NCBI GenBank assembly: GCA_003279855.1
Contig: QCGO01000001.1
Coordinates: 1-64,000, forward strand
Length of the DNA stretch: 64,000 nt
Source: Prochlorococcus sp. AG-388-E21
GTDB taxonomy: Bacteria > Cyanobacteriota > Cyanobacteriia > PCC-6307 > Cyanobiaceae
Direction of reading: 5' to 3'
Position numbers and translations under genes: made by a program. Below are positions 1 to 9,845 of this stretch, piece after piece. The notes under the pieces are model-generated. The model searched no databases and was not told where the DNA came from. It saw only the letters and a program-made list of their open reading frames with translations. The first letter of the stretch is position 1. Every line of letters starts with the position of its first letter.

Positions 1-1093
1 GGGTAGCAGTTTTGGTAAGATTTTTCGTGTCACTACTTTTGGAGAATCTCATGGAGGCGCTGTAGGAGTTATTCTTGATGGATGTCCTCCAAAGTTAAAA
101 ATAAATATTGATCTCATACAAAATGAATTAGATAGGCGAAGACCTGGTCAGAGCAAAATTACAACTCCAAGAAACGAAGATGATAAATTAGAGATATTAA
201 GTGGTTTAAAGAATGGAATAACACTTGGAACCCCTATTGCAATGTTGGTTCGAAATAAAGATCAAAGACCAGGAGATTATAGTAATTTAGAGCAAGTATT
301 CAGGCCATCTCATGCAGATGGCACATATCATTTGAAGTATGGAATTCAGGCTGGTTCTGGAGGAGGCAGAGCCTCAGCTAGAGAAACCATAGGAAGAGTT
401 GCTGCAGGCTCTATCGCAAAACAATTATTAAAAAACTTGTTTAATACTGAAATTCTTTCTTGGGTAAAACGTATACATGATATTGACTCTCAGGTAAATA
501 AAAATAAACTTACTTTAAGTAAAATAGATTCAAATATTGTTAGATGTCCAGATGATAAGGCGGCTACAAAAATGATTAAAAGAATAAAAGAATTGCAGCA
601 AGATGGTGATTCCTGTGGAGGTGTTATTGAATGTTTAGTGAAAAATGTTCCATCAGGATTAGGTATGCCTGTCTTTGATAAATTGGAAGCTGATCTTGCA
701 AAGGCTTTGATGTCATTACCTGCTACTAAGGGGTTTGAAATAGGTTCAGGTTTCTTGGGAACTTATTTAAGAGGAAGTGAACATAATGATTCGTTTATCG
801 AGTCTGATGATATTAGTAAGCTTAAAACAATATCAAATAATTCAGGAGGTATACAGGGAGGAATAAGTAATGGAGAGAATATTGAGATGAAAATAGCTTT
901 TAAACCAACAGCAACTATCGGAAAGGAGCAGAAAACTGTTAATGCTGATGGAAAAGAAGTACTAATGAAGGCTAAAGGCCGACATGATCCTTGTGTTTTA
1001 CCGAGAGCAGTTCCAATGGTTGATTCAATGGTAGCTCTCGTACTGGCAGACCATTTGCTTCTCCATCAAGCACAATGTTCAATTATTAAATAG
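1..1093 (+). CDS. aroC: Chorismate synthase, missing only the first two bases
   Basis: Converts EPSP to chorismate using reduced FMN, the last common step of the shikimate pathway. The reading frame is open from base 2; base 1 is the G of the start ATG, so the window cuts off two bases. The protein begins [19 protein letters not shown], the family signature, and also carries the [14 protein letters not shown] and [15 protein letters not shown] blocks that bind FMN and substrate. With the missing Met it would be about 364 aa, normal for the family. It converges on the aldolase-like gene with only 10 bases between stops. Confidence 0.96.
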   Translation, partial: GSSFGKIFRVTTFGESHGGAVGVILDGCPPKLKINIDLIQNELDRRRPGQSKITTPRNEDDKLEILSGLKNGITLGTPIAMLVRNKDQRPGDYSNLEQVFRPSHADGTYHLKYGIQAGSGGGRASARETIGRVAAGSIAKQLLKNLFNTEILSWVKRIHDIDSQVNKNKLTLSKIDSNIVRCPDDKAATKMIKRIKELQQDGDSCGGVIECLVKNVPSGLGMPVFDKLEADLAKALMSLPATKGFEIGSGFLGTYLRGSEHNDSFIESDDISKLKTISNNSGGIQGGISNGENIEMKIAFKPTATIGKEQKTVNADGKEVLMKAKGRHDPCVLPRAVPMVDSMVALVLADHLLLHQAQCSIIK

Positions 1094-1103
1094 GAATAAT
1101 TAT

Positions 1104-1745
1104 TTAATTTGATCTTCTTCTGAGCCATTCATATATCTTTGGATCTATTTTATTATTTTTGAAACCCATATCCCCAATTACGATAGCTTTATATCCTAAA
1201 GATTTATATAGCGGTATATCTGATATAGATAGTCCTCCAGCAGCAATAAAATCTATATTTTTATATTTAGATATATTTATTAATTCAATATTATCTTTAA
1301 CCGGATAAATTTTGATAATTTTACAATTCAAATCTATTGCTTGTTTAAGATCTTTTAAATGTTTGATTCCAGGAATTAATAAATGATTTTTTGAATTTGA
1401 ATATTTTAAAAGGTCTCTATCCCAACCTTTCATCATTGAATAATTGCAACCTATTTTTATAGAGTCATCTATCGATTTCTTATTTATTATAGAAGCAGAG
1501 CCTAAATTAAGCTTAGGGAACTTTAATCTTAAATTTGAAACGTAATTTAGCCAGTTTTCATTATTAGACCAACCAATTTCTATATTTATGAAACCTGCTT
1601 TTATTAAAAGCTCTATTTCTAGTTCAACTAAATCTCTTTCAATAGTATTTGTATAAATATTTTTAGTAGGTTTTATTAATAAAAAAAAAGATTCTGACTT
1701 TAGTTTTTTAGAGAAAGAATCTTTTTTTTTTAATGGAGATATCAA
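1104..1745 (-). CDS. KDPG/KHG-aldolase-like protein with altered active site
   Basis: A class I aldolase TIM-barrel protein of about 213 aa, related to Eda (2-dehydro-3-deoxyphosphogluconate aldolase). It keeps the Schiff-base lysine (K145 in KIYPV), the IPGIKHLKDL segment matching the family IPGI block, E56, and the C-terminal AAGGLS phosphate-binding loop. By hand alignment the arginine of the LEVTLRT motif is Ser (S60), the Pro of the SPG motif is Lys (K106), and Thr of GAGT is Ser (S85). The start is a TTG at 1743-1745, since a TAA lies three codons upstream. It begins 11 bases after the ftsH stop, so it is probably cotranscribed with ftsH. Fold membership is fairly sure; the substrate is not. 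Confidence 0.7.
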   Translation of the reverse strand: MISPLKKKDSFSKKLKSESFFLLIKPTKNIYTNTIERDLVELEIELLIKAGFINIEIGWSNNENWLNYVSNLRLKFPKLNLGSASIINKKSIDDSIKIGCNYSMMKGWDRDLLKYSNSKNHLLIPGIKHLKDLKQAIDLNCKIIKIYPVKDNIELINISKYKNIDFIAAGGLSISDIPLYKSLGYKAIVIGDMGFKNNKIDPKIYEWLRRRSN

Positions 1746-1756
1746 ATTGTTTTAAA

Positions 1757-3613
1757 TTAGATATAGTTAGCAACTTTAACCTCAGAGCGATTAAGTAAAT
1801 CTTGGATATCTTCAGTATCAATTGTTTCTCTCTCAATAAGCATTGAAGCCATTTCATCAAGAACACTTCTGTTATCTGAAAGGACTTTTGTCGCTCTTTT
1901 ATATGCTGTATCAACAAGCTCTGAAACTTCTACGTCAATTGTTGCTGCAGTATCTTCAGAGAAGTCTCTTGTCGCGCTCATGTCTCTTCCGAGGAACATT
2001 CCTCCTTGTGATTGCCCCAAAGCTACTGGACCTATTTTATCGCTCATTCCGAATTTAGTAATCATTTGTCTTGCAACATTAGCCACTTGCTGTAAATCGT
2101 TAGAGGCTCCTGTAGTAACTTCCTCTTCTCCGTATACTATTTCCTCAGCAACTCTTCCACCTAAGGCTACAGCCATTTGATTTTGTAAGTAAGAACGTGA
2201 GTAAAGTCCGGACTCCATTCTTTCTTCACTAGGAGTAAAGAAGGTTAAACCTCCTGCTTGACCTCTAGGGATAATAGAAACTTTTGCTACAGCGTCATAA
2301 TCAGGCATACAAGCGCCAACTAAAGCATGACCTGCCTCGTGATAGGCAACAAGTTCTTTCTTTTTATCACTTATAACTCGGTCTTTCTTCTCTGGTCCTG
2401 CCATTACTCTCTCGATAGCATCCCCTACTTCATCATTACTAACAGTATCTAGATCTTTTCTTGCGGCAAGGATAGCTGCTTCGTTTAAGAGATTGGCTAA
2501 ATCAGCACCTGTAAATCCAGGCGTTCTTCTTGCAACCTTATCAAGGTCTACATCTTTTGAAAGAGTTTTATCCTTGGCATGAACATTTAAAATTTGTAAT
2601 CTTCCAGCATAATCTGGCCTGTCTACGGTTACTTGTCTATCAAATCTACCTGGTCTCATTAATGCTGAGTCTAAAACATCAGGTCTGTTAGTTGCCGCAA
2701 CAATAATTATTCCTGAATTACCTTCAAAACCGTCCATTTCAGTTAAAAGTTGGTTTAAAGTTTGTTCTCTCTCATCATTTCCACCTCCCATGCCAGCACC
2801 TCTTTGTCTTCCAACAGCATCTATTTCATCAATAAAAACAATACAGGGTGCATTTTTTTTAGCTTGCTCAAATAAATCTCGAACCCTACTTGCTCCAACT
2901 CCAACAAACATTTCAACAAACTCAGATCCAGAGATCGAGAAAAAAGGAACACCTGCTTCTCCCGCTACGGCCTTCGCTAAAAGAGTTTTTCCTGTTCCTG
3001 GTGGTCCCACTAAAAGAACACCTTTAGGAATTTTCGCTCCTACTGCAGTAAATCTGTCAGGACTTTTAAGAAAATCTACAACCTCTGTTAACTCTAATTT
3101 TGCTCCTTCTACGCCTGCAACATCTGAAAAAGTTACCTGAGTAGAAGGTTCCATTTGAAGTCTAGCTTTGCTTTTACCAAAACTCATTGCTGGATTACCA
3201 CCACCACCACCACCACCATTTTGTGATCTTCTAAATAGGAAGAATAAACCTCCGATCAATAAAACTGGAAAAATTAAACTACTTATAGCTTGCTGCCAAG
3301 GATTAGCTAATTTTGTTGGTGTAACGGCTATATCTACATCATTCTCGGTTAGGATTTTTAGTAAATCTTTATCAGGAGCCAGATTAACTTCAGATCTACT
3401 GCCATCATTTTCAACAACTTGTGCTGTTCCACTATCTGGGGATAATAAAACTCTGCTCACTTCTTTATCTTGAACAGCTTCTATGAAATCGCTATATCTA
3501 AGCGTTTTGGTGGCATTCTCAGTGTTAGGTTTATCAAAAACAGAAGTGCCTATGAAAATCACTGTAATTACTGCTAGAACATAAAGTCCTACGTTTCTCC
3601 AACGTTTGTTCAC
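1757..3613 (-). CDS. ftsH: ATP-dependent zinc metalloprotease FtsH
   Basis: Membrane-bound AAA+ protease that removes damaged or unassembled membrane proteins; in cyanobacteria this family drives D1 turnover in photosystem II repair. Two membrane segments (about 8-24 and 109-127) flank a lumenal domain, followed by a glycine tract at 133-139. The AAA domain has Walker A GPPGTGKT at 203-210 and Walker B FIDEID at 260-265. The second region of homology includes [20 protein letters not shown]. The protease zinc site is HEAGH at 425-429. Length of 618 aa is typical. The aldolase-like gene follows closely. Cyanobacteria have several FtsH paralogues, and I cannot tell which one this is. Confidence 0.96.
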   Translation of the reverse strand: MNKRWRNVGLYVLAVITVIFIGTSVFDKPNTENATKTLRYSDFIEAVQDKEVSRVLLSPDSGTAQVVENDGSRSEVNLAPDKDLLKILTENDVDIAVTPTKLANPWQQAISSLIFPVLLIGGLFFLFRRSQNGGGGGGGNPAMSFGKSKARLQMEPSTQVTFSDVAGVEGAKLELTEVVDFLKSPDRFTAVGAKIPKGVLLVGPPGTGKTLLAKAVAGEAGVPFFSISGSEFVEMFVGVGASRVRDLFEQAKKNAPCIVFIDEIDAVGRQRGAGMGGGNDEREQTLNQLLTEMDGFEGNSGIIIVAATNRPDVLDSALMRPGRFDRQVTVDRPDYAGRLQILNVHAKDKTLSKDVDLDKVARRTPGFTGADLANLLNEAAILAARKDLDTVSNDEVGDAIERVMAGPEKKDRVISDKKKELVAYHEAGHALVGACMPDYDAVAKVSIIPRGQAGGLTFFTPSEERMESGLYSRSYLQNQMAVALGGRVAEEIVYGEEEVTTGASNDLQQVANVARQMITKFGMSDKIGPVALGQSQGGMFLGRDMSATRDFSEDTAATIDVEVSELVDTAYKRATKVLSDNRSVLDEMASMLIERETIDTEDIQDLLNRSEVKVANYI

Positions 3614-3659
3614 GATAAAAAGTTTCTATTAAATCTATAATACTAATAATAAAACAATA

Positions 3660-4835
3660 TTAAGACTTTCTAAGTACATCTACTACACTTTTAAATGCAA
3701 ACCATTCTGGAATTGAATCTCCATTCCTCAGCTTTTTTCTGAATTCTGTACCGCTTAGTTTCATTATCTGATATTTTTTCTCTTTTGCTTCTTCGGCAGT
3801 TATGTATCCTTTTTCTATTGTGTAGACCAAATTTTTTGAAGGTACAGTTTTCATCAATAACTCATCTGCACATTCATTGGCAAAATTCTGGGCATCATAA
3901 GGTCCATAAAAATCTTCGCCAGTTGATGATGATTTACATCCAGCCATATCCCTACCAATTATAAAATGAGTACATCCATAATTCCTTCTTATAATCATGT
4001 GTTGAAGAGCTTCTCTAGGTCCTGCCATATGCATTGAGTATGGTAAAAAAGCCCATTTTATTTTCTTATTAGAAATTTCTTCTTCTAATTTTTTATAGGT
4101 CAAATATCGGACTTTCCCTGGAATATCATCCTGTTGTGTTGGCCCGCAGGTTGGATGAACCAAAACAACTGAATTTAAGGAAACATTTTCCGATTGTAAG
4201 GCGTTAGTAAATAATTCATAATGAGCTCTATGAATTGGATTTCTACATTGAAAAGCAACTACATCAAAATTAGCAGGTAATAAATCTCTCACTTCTTTTG
4301 GCGTCTTACAAGGAAAATCTCTATTTGGGAGCTCCAAGCCATAAACTTTACCTCCTATGTAGTATCTGCCTCTTTCATTGAAAATCATCTTTACTGCAGG
4401 ATGATCCAAGGAATTAGTCCCGTAACAAAACTCTGCCTCTTCGGCTTTATCGGGCTCCCATTTTGAACTTACTTTTAAAATCGCTAATTTTTGTTTTTTA
4501 TAAGTGAGTAATATTATTTCACCCTCCTTGATTTGTGCATTATTAGTATCAAATACAATGGGCAAACCAAAGAGTAAACCCTTTGTATCTCTATGGCTTT
4601 TAATTACAGATTTATAATCTTCTTTATCCATAAATCCTTCTAGTGGAGAAAATCCGCCAACCATTAAGAGTTCTATATCACAAGCATTTCTATCACTACA
4701 TTCGTGCTCATAAGAAATTTGAGAAAGAAGCTTTAATTTTAGTTCTTCGTCCTTAATAATTAATTCTTTTAGTTCACCTCCATAAGCAGGTATTAAACCT
4801 TTTGAATCTCTTTTAGATTCTTTTTGTGAATTCAT
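3660..4835 (-). CDS. sat: Sulfate adenylyltransferase (ATP sulfurylase)
   Basis: Activates sulfate with ATP to adenosine 5'-phosphosulfate, the entry step of assimilatory sulfate reduction. The protein is 391 aa and of the dissimilatory/PAPSS-like single-chain type, without a fused APS kinase. The nucleotide-binding motif QCRNPIHRAHYELF sits near residue 196, with HPTCGPTQQDDIPG and the GRDMAGCK loop further on, all conserved in active enzymes. It lies between ftsH (46 bases downstream) and the psbO terminator, so it probably has its own promoter in the short gap or is carried by readthrough. Confidence 0.95.
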   Translation of the reverse strand: MNSQKESKRDSKGLIPAYGGELKELIIKDEELKLKLLSQISYEHECSDRNACDIELLMVGGFSPLEGFMDKEDYKSVIKSHRDTKGLLFGLPIVFDTNNAQIKEGEIILLTYKKQKLAILKVSSKWEPDKAEEAEFCYGTNSLDHPAVKMIFNERGRYYIGGKVYGLELPNRDFPCKTPKEVRDLLPANFDVVAFQCRNPIHRAHYELFTNALQSENVSLNSVVLVHPTCGPTQQDDIPGKVRYLTYKKLEEEISNKKIKWAFLPYSMHMAGPREALQHMIIRRNYGCTHFIIGRDMAGCKSSSTGEDFYGPYDAQNFANECADELLMKTVPSKNLVYTIEKGYITAEEAKEKKYQIMKLSGTEFRKKLRNGDSIPEWFAFKSVVDVLRKS

Positions 4836-4864
4836 TTTATGATTTGTATAAGATAAATTAAAAC

Positions 4865-4897
4865 AAAAAAGAGGGCTTGCTTAAACCCTCTTTTTTT
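4865..4897 (-). terminator. Intrinsic terminator after psbO
   Basis: A six-base-pair AGAGGG/CCCTCT stem (4870-4875 with 4886-4891) and ten-base loop, flanked by A-runs on one side and T-runs on the other. Read on the minus strand it follows the psbO stop at 4912 and ends in a U-tract before sat begins. The flanking A and T tracts extend the pairing. Confidence 0.85.
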
Positions 4898-4911
4898 CTT
4901 TTTATTTAGAA

Positions 4912-5706
4912 TTAAGCTTTTCTTCCGTAAAGCTCACCAATTATTTTTACATCAAGAGGTTCTTTTGAGCCCATATCTGTATCGGAAGGTTGGATCGCTA
5001 CAAATGTACCTGCAAATTCATCTGTATCAGAATCTACATTTTCAATTGATAGTGTTACGACTCCAGTACCATTTACATCAACTTTGATATTTTCTTTAGC
5101 AAGTTCTTCATCATCTCCCCCTAAGGCAACTAAACCTTGAGCGTATTCAACACCAGTATTTTTAGCTCTTGCTTTAGGATCTAAAAAATCTCCTGTTCTA
5201 TAATTAGGAGTAAATGTAGCACCACTCACCTCTGTCCCAGGCTCGATTAAGGAAGGTAGATCAGCTGTTAAATCTTTTGCAGAAAATGCGAATGGAACCT
5301 CTAAACCTCCAGGAGTTAGAACAGTAATTAATTGAAAATCAATACCACCTTTTTCAGTAAATGTTCCGGAGTCTATATCTCCATATACCTCTGTAACTGT
5401 GGTGTTATTCCTAGGGCTAATAATTTTTGTTGCAACAAATTCTGCTTCTTTTCTTTTTGATCCAGGAACTTTTACATAAACTTCTGTTGGATGCATGCAT
5501 ATCCCTTTTAAGGAATCACCATTGCCTAGAGATATTGATCCGACTAGGGATGAATCTAAGGAAGGACAATCGTTAGCTCTACCTGTATTTACAACATCTG
5601 TAAATTGGGCATTTCCTCTCTCGGAGAAGGCATATGTTTTATCTGTGACAAAAGCAAAAGTTAAACAAAAAGAAATAACTAAAGCTAAGAAAGAACGAAT
5701 TCTCAT
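4912..5706 (-). CDS. psbO: Photosystem II manganese-stabilizing protein PsbO
   Basis: Lumenal extrinsic subunit that stabilizes the Mn4CaO5 oxygen-evolving cluster. A Sec-type signal peptide covers about residues 1-26, with a basic start, a hydrophobic core and the likely cleavage site TYA. The mature protein opens with the conserved segment around DCPSLDSS and carries the family disulfide cysteines (CPSLD and ICMHPTEVYVK). The 264-aa length fits the family. It stands alone, with a terminator behind it and a 214-base upstream gap that must hold its promoter, consistent with independent high-level expression. Confidence 0.97.
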   Translation of the reverse strand: MRIRSFLALVISFCLTFAFVTDKTYAFSERGNAQFTDVVNTGRANDCPSLDSSLVGSISLGNGDSLKGICMHPTEVYVKVPGSKRKEAEFVATKIISPRNNTTVTEVYGDIDSGTFTEKGGIDFQLITVLTPGGLEVPFAFSAKDLTADLPSLIEPGTEVSGATFTPNYRTGDFLDPKARAKNTGVEYAQGLVALGGDDEELAKENIKVDVNGTGVVTLSIENVDSDTDEFAGTFVAIQPSDTDMGSKEPLDVKIIGELYGRKA

Positions 5707-5769
5707 AATAAAATTTTAATAAAGTTCTGTGACTGCTGGTAAAGGATTACTTAAAAATGTTCAGTACGG

Positions 5770-5775
5770 ATAATA
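5770..5775 (-). promoter_or_regulatory. Candidate -10 element for psbO
   Basis: Read on the minus strand this is TATTAT, 64 bases from the psbO start codon. A poor -35-like TTCTTT lies 17 bases upstream. It is the best promoter-like hexamer in the 5707-5920 gap; no other gene or RNA is evident there. AT-rich background makes chance matches common. Confidence 0.35.
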
Positions 5776-5920
5776 CAAGGTAAAGAACCACAAAAGAAAG
5801 TTTTTTAGATCCTCGAAATAACTCGTAGCTTTTTAATTTTTAAAACTTGAGATATTTTAAGATATTAGACTATTTTTAATGATTAAGATTACAAAAAAAT
5901 ACAAATATAAATGTTAGGGG

Positions 5921-7177
5921 TTATTTGTTAGTTGAAATAATTTCATTTATTAAATTATTAGCTAACTCAATTTTTGATGTTTTTTCTAGGTAATTTTCCA
6001 TATTTTTTTTATCAAAAAGCCAACCTTCATTTTTTGCTAGTGGACCAAATCCTTGGTCTTCGATATCTATAGGATTTGCAAATAGTAAATCACAACCCTT
6101 AAGCATTATTTTCTCTTTAATGGTTTTTTTTGCACTTTTAAAAGAACCTGTAAATGCACAAAATCCCACAAAAATTTGATTTTCTTTTTTTACTTTACTT
6201 ATCTCTCTTAAAATATCTGGAACATATTCAATATTTTCATTCAAAAAATCCTCAAATTTGCTTTTTGGGATCTTTTTTGAAGTATCTCCTGATATTTTGA
6301 AATCTGCTACTGCAGCATTCATAATAAAATAATCACATTTCGAAATTTCTTTTTCAATTGCCTGAATTAAATCATTACTATTTTCTATCTCATACGTATT
6401 AATTCCTTCGGTTATATCTAGTTTATTTTTTAAAGGACCATGAATATATTTGACTTTTGCACCCCTAAAACTTGCTACTTGAGCAAGCATTAATCCCATA
6501 GTTCCCGAACTATTGTTGGTTATTTTTCTTGCCGCATCTATTTTTTCTGAAGTACAACCTCCTGTAATTAAAAACTCTTTATTTAATAAGTCTCTGTAAT
6601 AGGGCTTTTTATTTTGAAGGAGTAAAAACTTTAGAGCTAGTTTTATTAAATCATTTGGGGGTATTTTACCAACTCCAATTTCGTCACAAGCTAGGATCCC
6701 TACACTTGGCTTAAGGATTAGAACATTTGGATAATCTTTCAAATATAAATAATTTCTTTGAACAGCTTTATTACTCCACATCTTAGAATTCATGGCTGGA
6801 GCAACAATAATAGGCTTATTATTCGCAATTAAAATACTGGATATCAATCCATCAGCATTACCGGTAACCCACTTTGAAAGTGTTGTTGCTGTCAAAGGAG
6901 CCATTATCAAAACATCAGCCCAATCGCACAAATCTATATGTAAAGGTCTTGAATGTAGATATGACCATTGGTCCTTATCTAATATGCAAGTATTCCTACT
7001 TAAAATAGAAAGTGAAAGTGGCTGAATTAGTTTTTCAGCATTTTCAGAAACAACGCACTTTATCTCATAATTATCCTTAACTAATTGACTTACTAGTAAG
7101 GGGATTCTTACTGCAGCAATACTTCCAGTAATTAATAAAAGAACCTTAACTTTTAACTCTTTAGATTTAGTATTCAT
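5921..7177 (-). CDS. coaBC: Bifunctional phosphopantothenoylcysteine decarboxylase / phosphopantothenate-cysteine ligase
   Basis: Performs two coenzyme A steps: CTP-dependent joining of cysteine to 4'-phosphopantothenate (CoaB), then decarboxylation (CoaC, FMN). The N-terminal flavoprotein part has ITGSIAAVR, the catalytic His region (HIDLCDWADVLIMAPLTA) and the APAMNSKMW block. The C-terminal synthetase part has ITGGCTSEKIDAARKITNNSSG and AAVADF. The frame runs to 7219, but I place the start at 7177 (MNTKSKEL), because AAGGAA lies about seven bases before it and homology begins shortly after. A 26-codon ORF overlaps this start by 11 bases, suggesting translational coupling. Confidence 0.93.
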   Translation of the reverse strand: MNTKSKELKVKVLLLITGSIAAVRIPLLVSQLVKDNYEIKCVVSENAEKLIQPLSLSILSRNTCILDKDQWSYLHSRPLHIDLCDWADVLIMAPLTATTLSKWVTGNADGLISSILIANNKPIIVAPAMNSKMWSNKAVQRNYLYLKDYPNVLILKPSVGILACDEIGVGKIPPNDLIKLALKFLLLQNKKPYYRDLLNKEFLITGGCTSEKIDAARKITNNSSGTMGLMLAQVASFRGAKVKYIHGPLKNKLDITEGINTYEIENSNDLIQAIEKEISKCDYFIMNAAVADFKISGDTSKKIPKSKFEDFLNENIEYVPDILREISKVKKENQIFVGFCAFTGSFKSAKKTIKEKIMLKGCDLLFANPIDIEDQGFGPLAKNEGWLFDKKNMENYLEKTSKIELANNLINEIISTNK

Positions 7178-7247
7178 CAAAAGTTCCTTCTTCATAAGAT
7201 GAATACAAAGCCTTTTCAAATATCTTGATATCAGATGTAAATAACAT
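7167..7247 (-). CDS. Possible 26-aa leader peptide overlapping the coaBC start
   Basis: An ATG at 7245-7247 opens 26 codons ending with TAA at 7167-7169, ten bases past the first base of coaBC. A strong AAGGA ribosome site sits five bases before the ATG, better than many real genes here. The peptide is mildly acidic at its end (EEGTFDEY) with no membrane segment. I recognise no family. It could be a real small protein, a translational coupler for coaBC, or chance. Confidence 0.4.
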   Translation of the reverse strand: MLFTSDIKIFEKALYSSYEEGTFDEY

Positions 7248-7446
7248 TTTTATCCTTGTCTATGTATTTTTAATAATATAACCTCAAGGAAATTCATATT
7301 CACTAAATATTGATCACTTTGAAAATTTTCAAAAATAATAAAAATATTAAATCTATTTAATTTTATATAATATAACTTGAGACACAAATTATTAATTCTC
7401 TTTAAGAAAAAAAATTATTTAAACTAATAATGACGAAAGTATAATT

Positions 7447-7629
7447 ATGTCACAAACAAAAAAAGAGCAAATAGTAAGTCATTTACGTTATTTAAGGCAG
7501 GAATTAAGAGAAATGCATTTAGGAATTCAAGATGATGGACTATTTCCTGAACCTGGAGAATTAAGAGGAATTCTTGCCCAAATGGAGGCTTTACTTGAAT
7601 TAATTGAAGGTAATCCTAAAGTTAAATAA
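7447..7629 (+). CDS. Small conserved-looking hypothetical protein, 60 aa
   Basis: I do not recognise the family. The protein is soluble and probably helical, with a charged N-terminus (KKEQIVSHLRYLRQELREMH) followed by a Gly-Pro-rich turn (DDGLFPEPGE) and a second amphipathic helix (LRGILAQMEALLELIEG). That layout suggests a short helical hairpin or binding module. It has normal codon use, an ATG, and is followed 37 bases later by ycf20 on the same strand, so the two are probably cotranscribed. No enzyme motif is visible. Confidence 0.75.
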   Translation: MSQTKKEQIVSHLRYLRQELREMHLGIQDDGLFPEPGELRGILAQMEALLELIEGNPKVK

Positions 7630-7666
7630 AATTACGAATAGATCTAGCAATTAGTTTTGATTCAGA

Positions 7667-8008
7667 ATGTTTTTTAAACCCCAAAAGACTAAATTTCAAC
7701 TATTAGTTATTGAAACTTTTGACAGTTTAAGCCAATGGGCAGTAAATCCATGGCGTAGATATTCTTTAGCTTTAACTGTTGTTTTGACTGGTTACTTTTT
7801 TGGGAGTTCATTAGGAATGATAAGTGCAGTCGTTGAATTAATTGACCCGGTAGGTGCTTTTTTATCAGTTTTATTTATTGAAATTTTGATTAAATTTAGA
7901 AGAAGATTACGTTTTGATAAGAGAAAAAAAATATTAGTATTATTACTTGATTCTTTAAGATTAGGTTTATTTTACGGTTTTTTTACTGAAAGTCTAAAAT
8001 TGCTTTAA
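7667..8008 (+). CDS. ycf20: Ycf20-like (DUF565) membrane protein
   Basis: A 113-aa protein of the Ycf20/DUF565 family found in cyanobacteria and plastids. Plastid-type relatives influence non-photochemical quenching in green algae, but the cyanobacterial role is unclear. Visible features are the family motif NPWRRYSLAL near residue 25, hydrophobic segments at about 30-50 and 60-72, a basic loop (KFRRRLRFDKRKK) and a hydrophobic end (LGLFYGFFTESLKLL). It ends two bases from the convergent pyrB stop. Confidence 0.8.
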   Translation: MFFKPQKTKFQLLVIETFDSLSQWAVNPWRRYSLALTVVLTGYFFGSSLGMISAVVELIDPVGAFLSVLFIEILIKFRRRLRFDKRKKILVLLLDSLRLGLFYGFFTESLKLL

Positions 8009-8010
8009 AT

Positions 8011-9027
8011 TTAATTATTGAATTTACTTAATAGATAAAGTAAAGCCATTCTTGTAGGAATACCATTTGAAACTTGATCATTTATTAAGCAATTTGGATA
8101 TTCATCAACAATTCTGCTGCTGATTTCAATGCCACGATTAATAGGCCCTGGGTGCAAAATAGGAATATCTTTACAATTCAAGGATAGTTTTTCTGGAGTT
8201 AAACAATAATTTTCACTATACGATTTAATACTGCTTAATAAATTCTCTATCATTCTTTCTTTCTGTAATCTTAAAACAATTACTGCATCTGCACATTTAA
8301 TGGATTCTTCTAATGAACGCGAAATTGTGATAGAACCTCTCGAAGAAATTGGGTCTCTTAATTGATTTGGTGGTGAACTACTTACAAAATCAGTAAATTC
8401 TTCAGGAATAAGTGTTGGTGGACCACACAAGATTATGTTTGCACCAAATGCGGTCAATGCCCAAAGATTTGATCTGGCAACTCTAGAGTGAATTACATCA
8501 CCAACTATTAATATTTTTTTAGAATTTAATATCTCTGGTTTCAGTAATTTTGGAGAAAAGAACTTTATTAATGTATAAAGATCTAGTAATCCTTGACTAG
8601 GGTGGCTATGTAAACCGTCACCAGCATTAAGAACCGAAGTTTTTGCTTTAGATGCATCGAGTTTTTTGGAAATTTCTAAAGGGACATGGCTAGATGAATG
8701 TCTAATGACTAAAATGTCAGACCCCATGGCAGCATATGTTAGTGCAGTATCTATGAGAGTTTCTCCTTTACTTAAAGAACTTGAAGAAGGAGAAAAGCTT
8801 TGTACATCTGCAGAAAGCCTTTTGGCAGCAAGCTCAAAACTATTGCGAGTTCTAGTACTAGCCTCAAAAAATATTGATGTTATTAACTTTCCTTGTAAAG
8901 CAGGTATTTTTTTTGTCCCAGCATTATTAAGAGATTTAAATCTTTCAGTTAACTCAAAAACTGACTTGTAATCATCTATTGAGAAATTTGAAAGTGTGAG
9001 GATATGTTTGTGAGGCCAATTTTCCAT
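8011..9027 (-). CDS. pyrB: Aspartate carbamoyltransferase catalytic subunit
   Basis: Condenses carbamoyl phosphate and aspartate to carbamoyl aspartate, the first committed pyrimidine step. The carbamoyl-phosphate motif STRTR is at 57-61, and the [11 protein letters not shown] and [10 protein letters not shown] blocks are conserved. Length of 338 aa is slightly long, from an N-terminal [11 protein letters not shown] region typical of cyanobacteria. No regulatory pyrI is adjacent. The start codon touches the stop of the upstream DNA glycosylase gene, so they are probably cotranscribed. pyrE lies far away at 46.5 kb. Confidence 0.96.
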   Translation of the reverse strand: MENWPHKHILTLSNFSIDDYKSVFELTERFKSLNNAGTKKIPALQGKLITSIFFEASTRTRNSFELAAKRLSADVQSFSPSSSSLSKGETLIDTALTYAAMGSDILVIRHSSSHVPLEISKKLDASKAKTSVLNAGDGLHSHPSQGLLDLYTLIKFFSPKLLKPEILNSKKILIVGDVIHSRVARSNLWALTAFGANIILCGPPTLIPEEFTDFVSSSPPNQLRDPISSRGSITISRSLEESIKCADAVIVLRLQKERMIENLLSSIKSYSENYCLTPEKLSLNCKDIPILHPGPINRGIEISSRIVDEYPNCLINDQVSNGIPTRMALLYLLSKFNN

Positions 9028-9641
9028 TAAGTTACACCAGACAAATTATTAGTTGAATTATTTAAATTAGGATTTCTATCACCTTTTTCCCTTTTACTAA
9101 TACTTCTGCTCCTTTTAAGATACCAACGCCATTTTATATTTTTTGCTTTAGAAATGCCAATTCTTGTTGTTTGAATTAAATCTTTTTTATCTAAATATGA
9201 CTTTCCTTTGCTGATCCACAAACATTTATTATTAAGAATTTCTAGGGAATTGAATTTATTATCCACTTCAAATGTTTTGGTTACTAATCCTGGGCCAGAA
9301 GCTGACCTTTCGTTTTTATTTGATATAAAAACAGCCCTTATTAAAACTCCACTTGCAAAATTATCTTTATCAGTAACAATATTCAAGCAATGATGAATTC
9401 CGTAAGATCTGTAAACATAAAATCTTCCTGGCTCACCAAACAATACTTTATTAGAAGGAGTCTTTTTATTATATCCATGGCAAGCTTCTTCTTCTTGTGA
9501 ATAAGCTTCAGTCTCAACTATCATTCCTTTTATTAGGCCTTTATCAATTCTATTTCTAATCAGATAACATCCAATCAACTCAGGTGCTACAAGCTTGGAG
9601 TGCCGGTAAAAAAAATTTTTTTTAAAAGATTGTTGATCTAT
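9027..9641 (-). CDS. 3-methyladenine (alkyl-adenine) DNA glycosylase, AAG/MPG family
   Basis: Base-excision repair enzyme that removes alkylated purines. Conserved pieces are [20 protein letters not shown], the [16 protein letters not shown] block that flips the base, GVLIRAV and ASGPGLVTK. The only canonical start is a TTG at 9576-9578, but in-frame coding of clear family type ([15 protein letters not shown]) continues upstream of it to a TAA at 9726-9728, with no ATG, GTG or TTG. An ATA at 9639-9641 would give [11 protein letters not shown], about the expected N-terminus, and is used here provisionally. A homopolymer run at 9609-9623 could alternatively hide a frameshift. Function is fairly sure; the start is not. 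Confidence 0.8.
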   Translation of the reverse strand: MDQQSFKKNFFYRHSKLVAPELIGCYLIRNRIDKGLIKGMIVETEAYSQEEEACHGYNKKTPSNKVLFGEPGRFYVYRSYGIHHCLNIVTDKDNFASGVLIRAVFISNKNERSASGPGLVTKTFEVDNKFNSLEILNNKCLWISKGKSYLDKKDLIQTTRIGISKAKNIKWRWYLKRSRSISKREKGDRNPNLNNSTNNLSGVT

Positions 9642-9845
9642 TTTTAAATACTTATCTAAGCTTATTTTTAACGGTGAAATACAATTAAGTCTAGCTTTTG
9701 AAGCATAAAAAAATTTTTTCTCTTGTTATGAGATTTTATAAATATATTGTTATCAATTTTGTTTAATTCATTAAAGGCTTAAGTAATGTTTGTGAAAATA
9801 CTTTAATATCTATAATGAAATTGATTTTTTGATAATTGAAAGCAG

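Noticed and set aside
2790-3473. Plus-strand ORFs inside ftsH with proline tracts
   Set aside because: The proline runs mirror the glycine codons of ftsH; no independent start or function.
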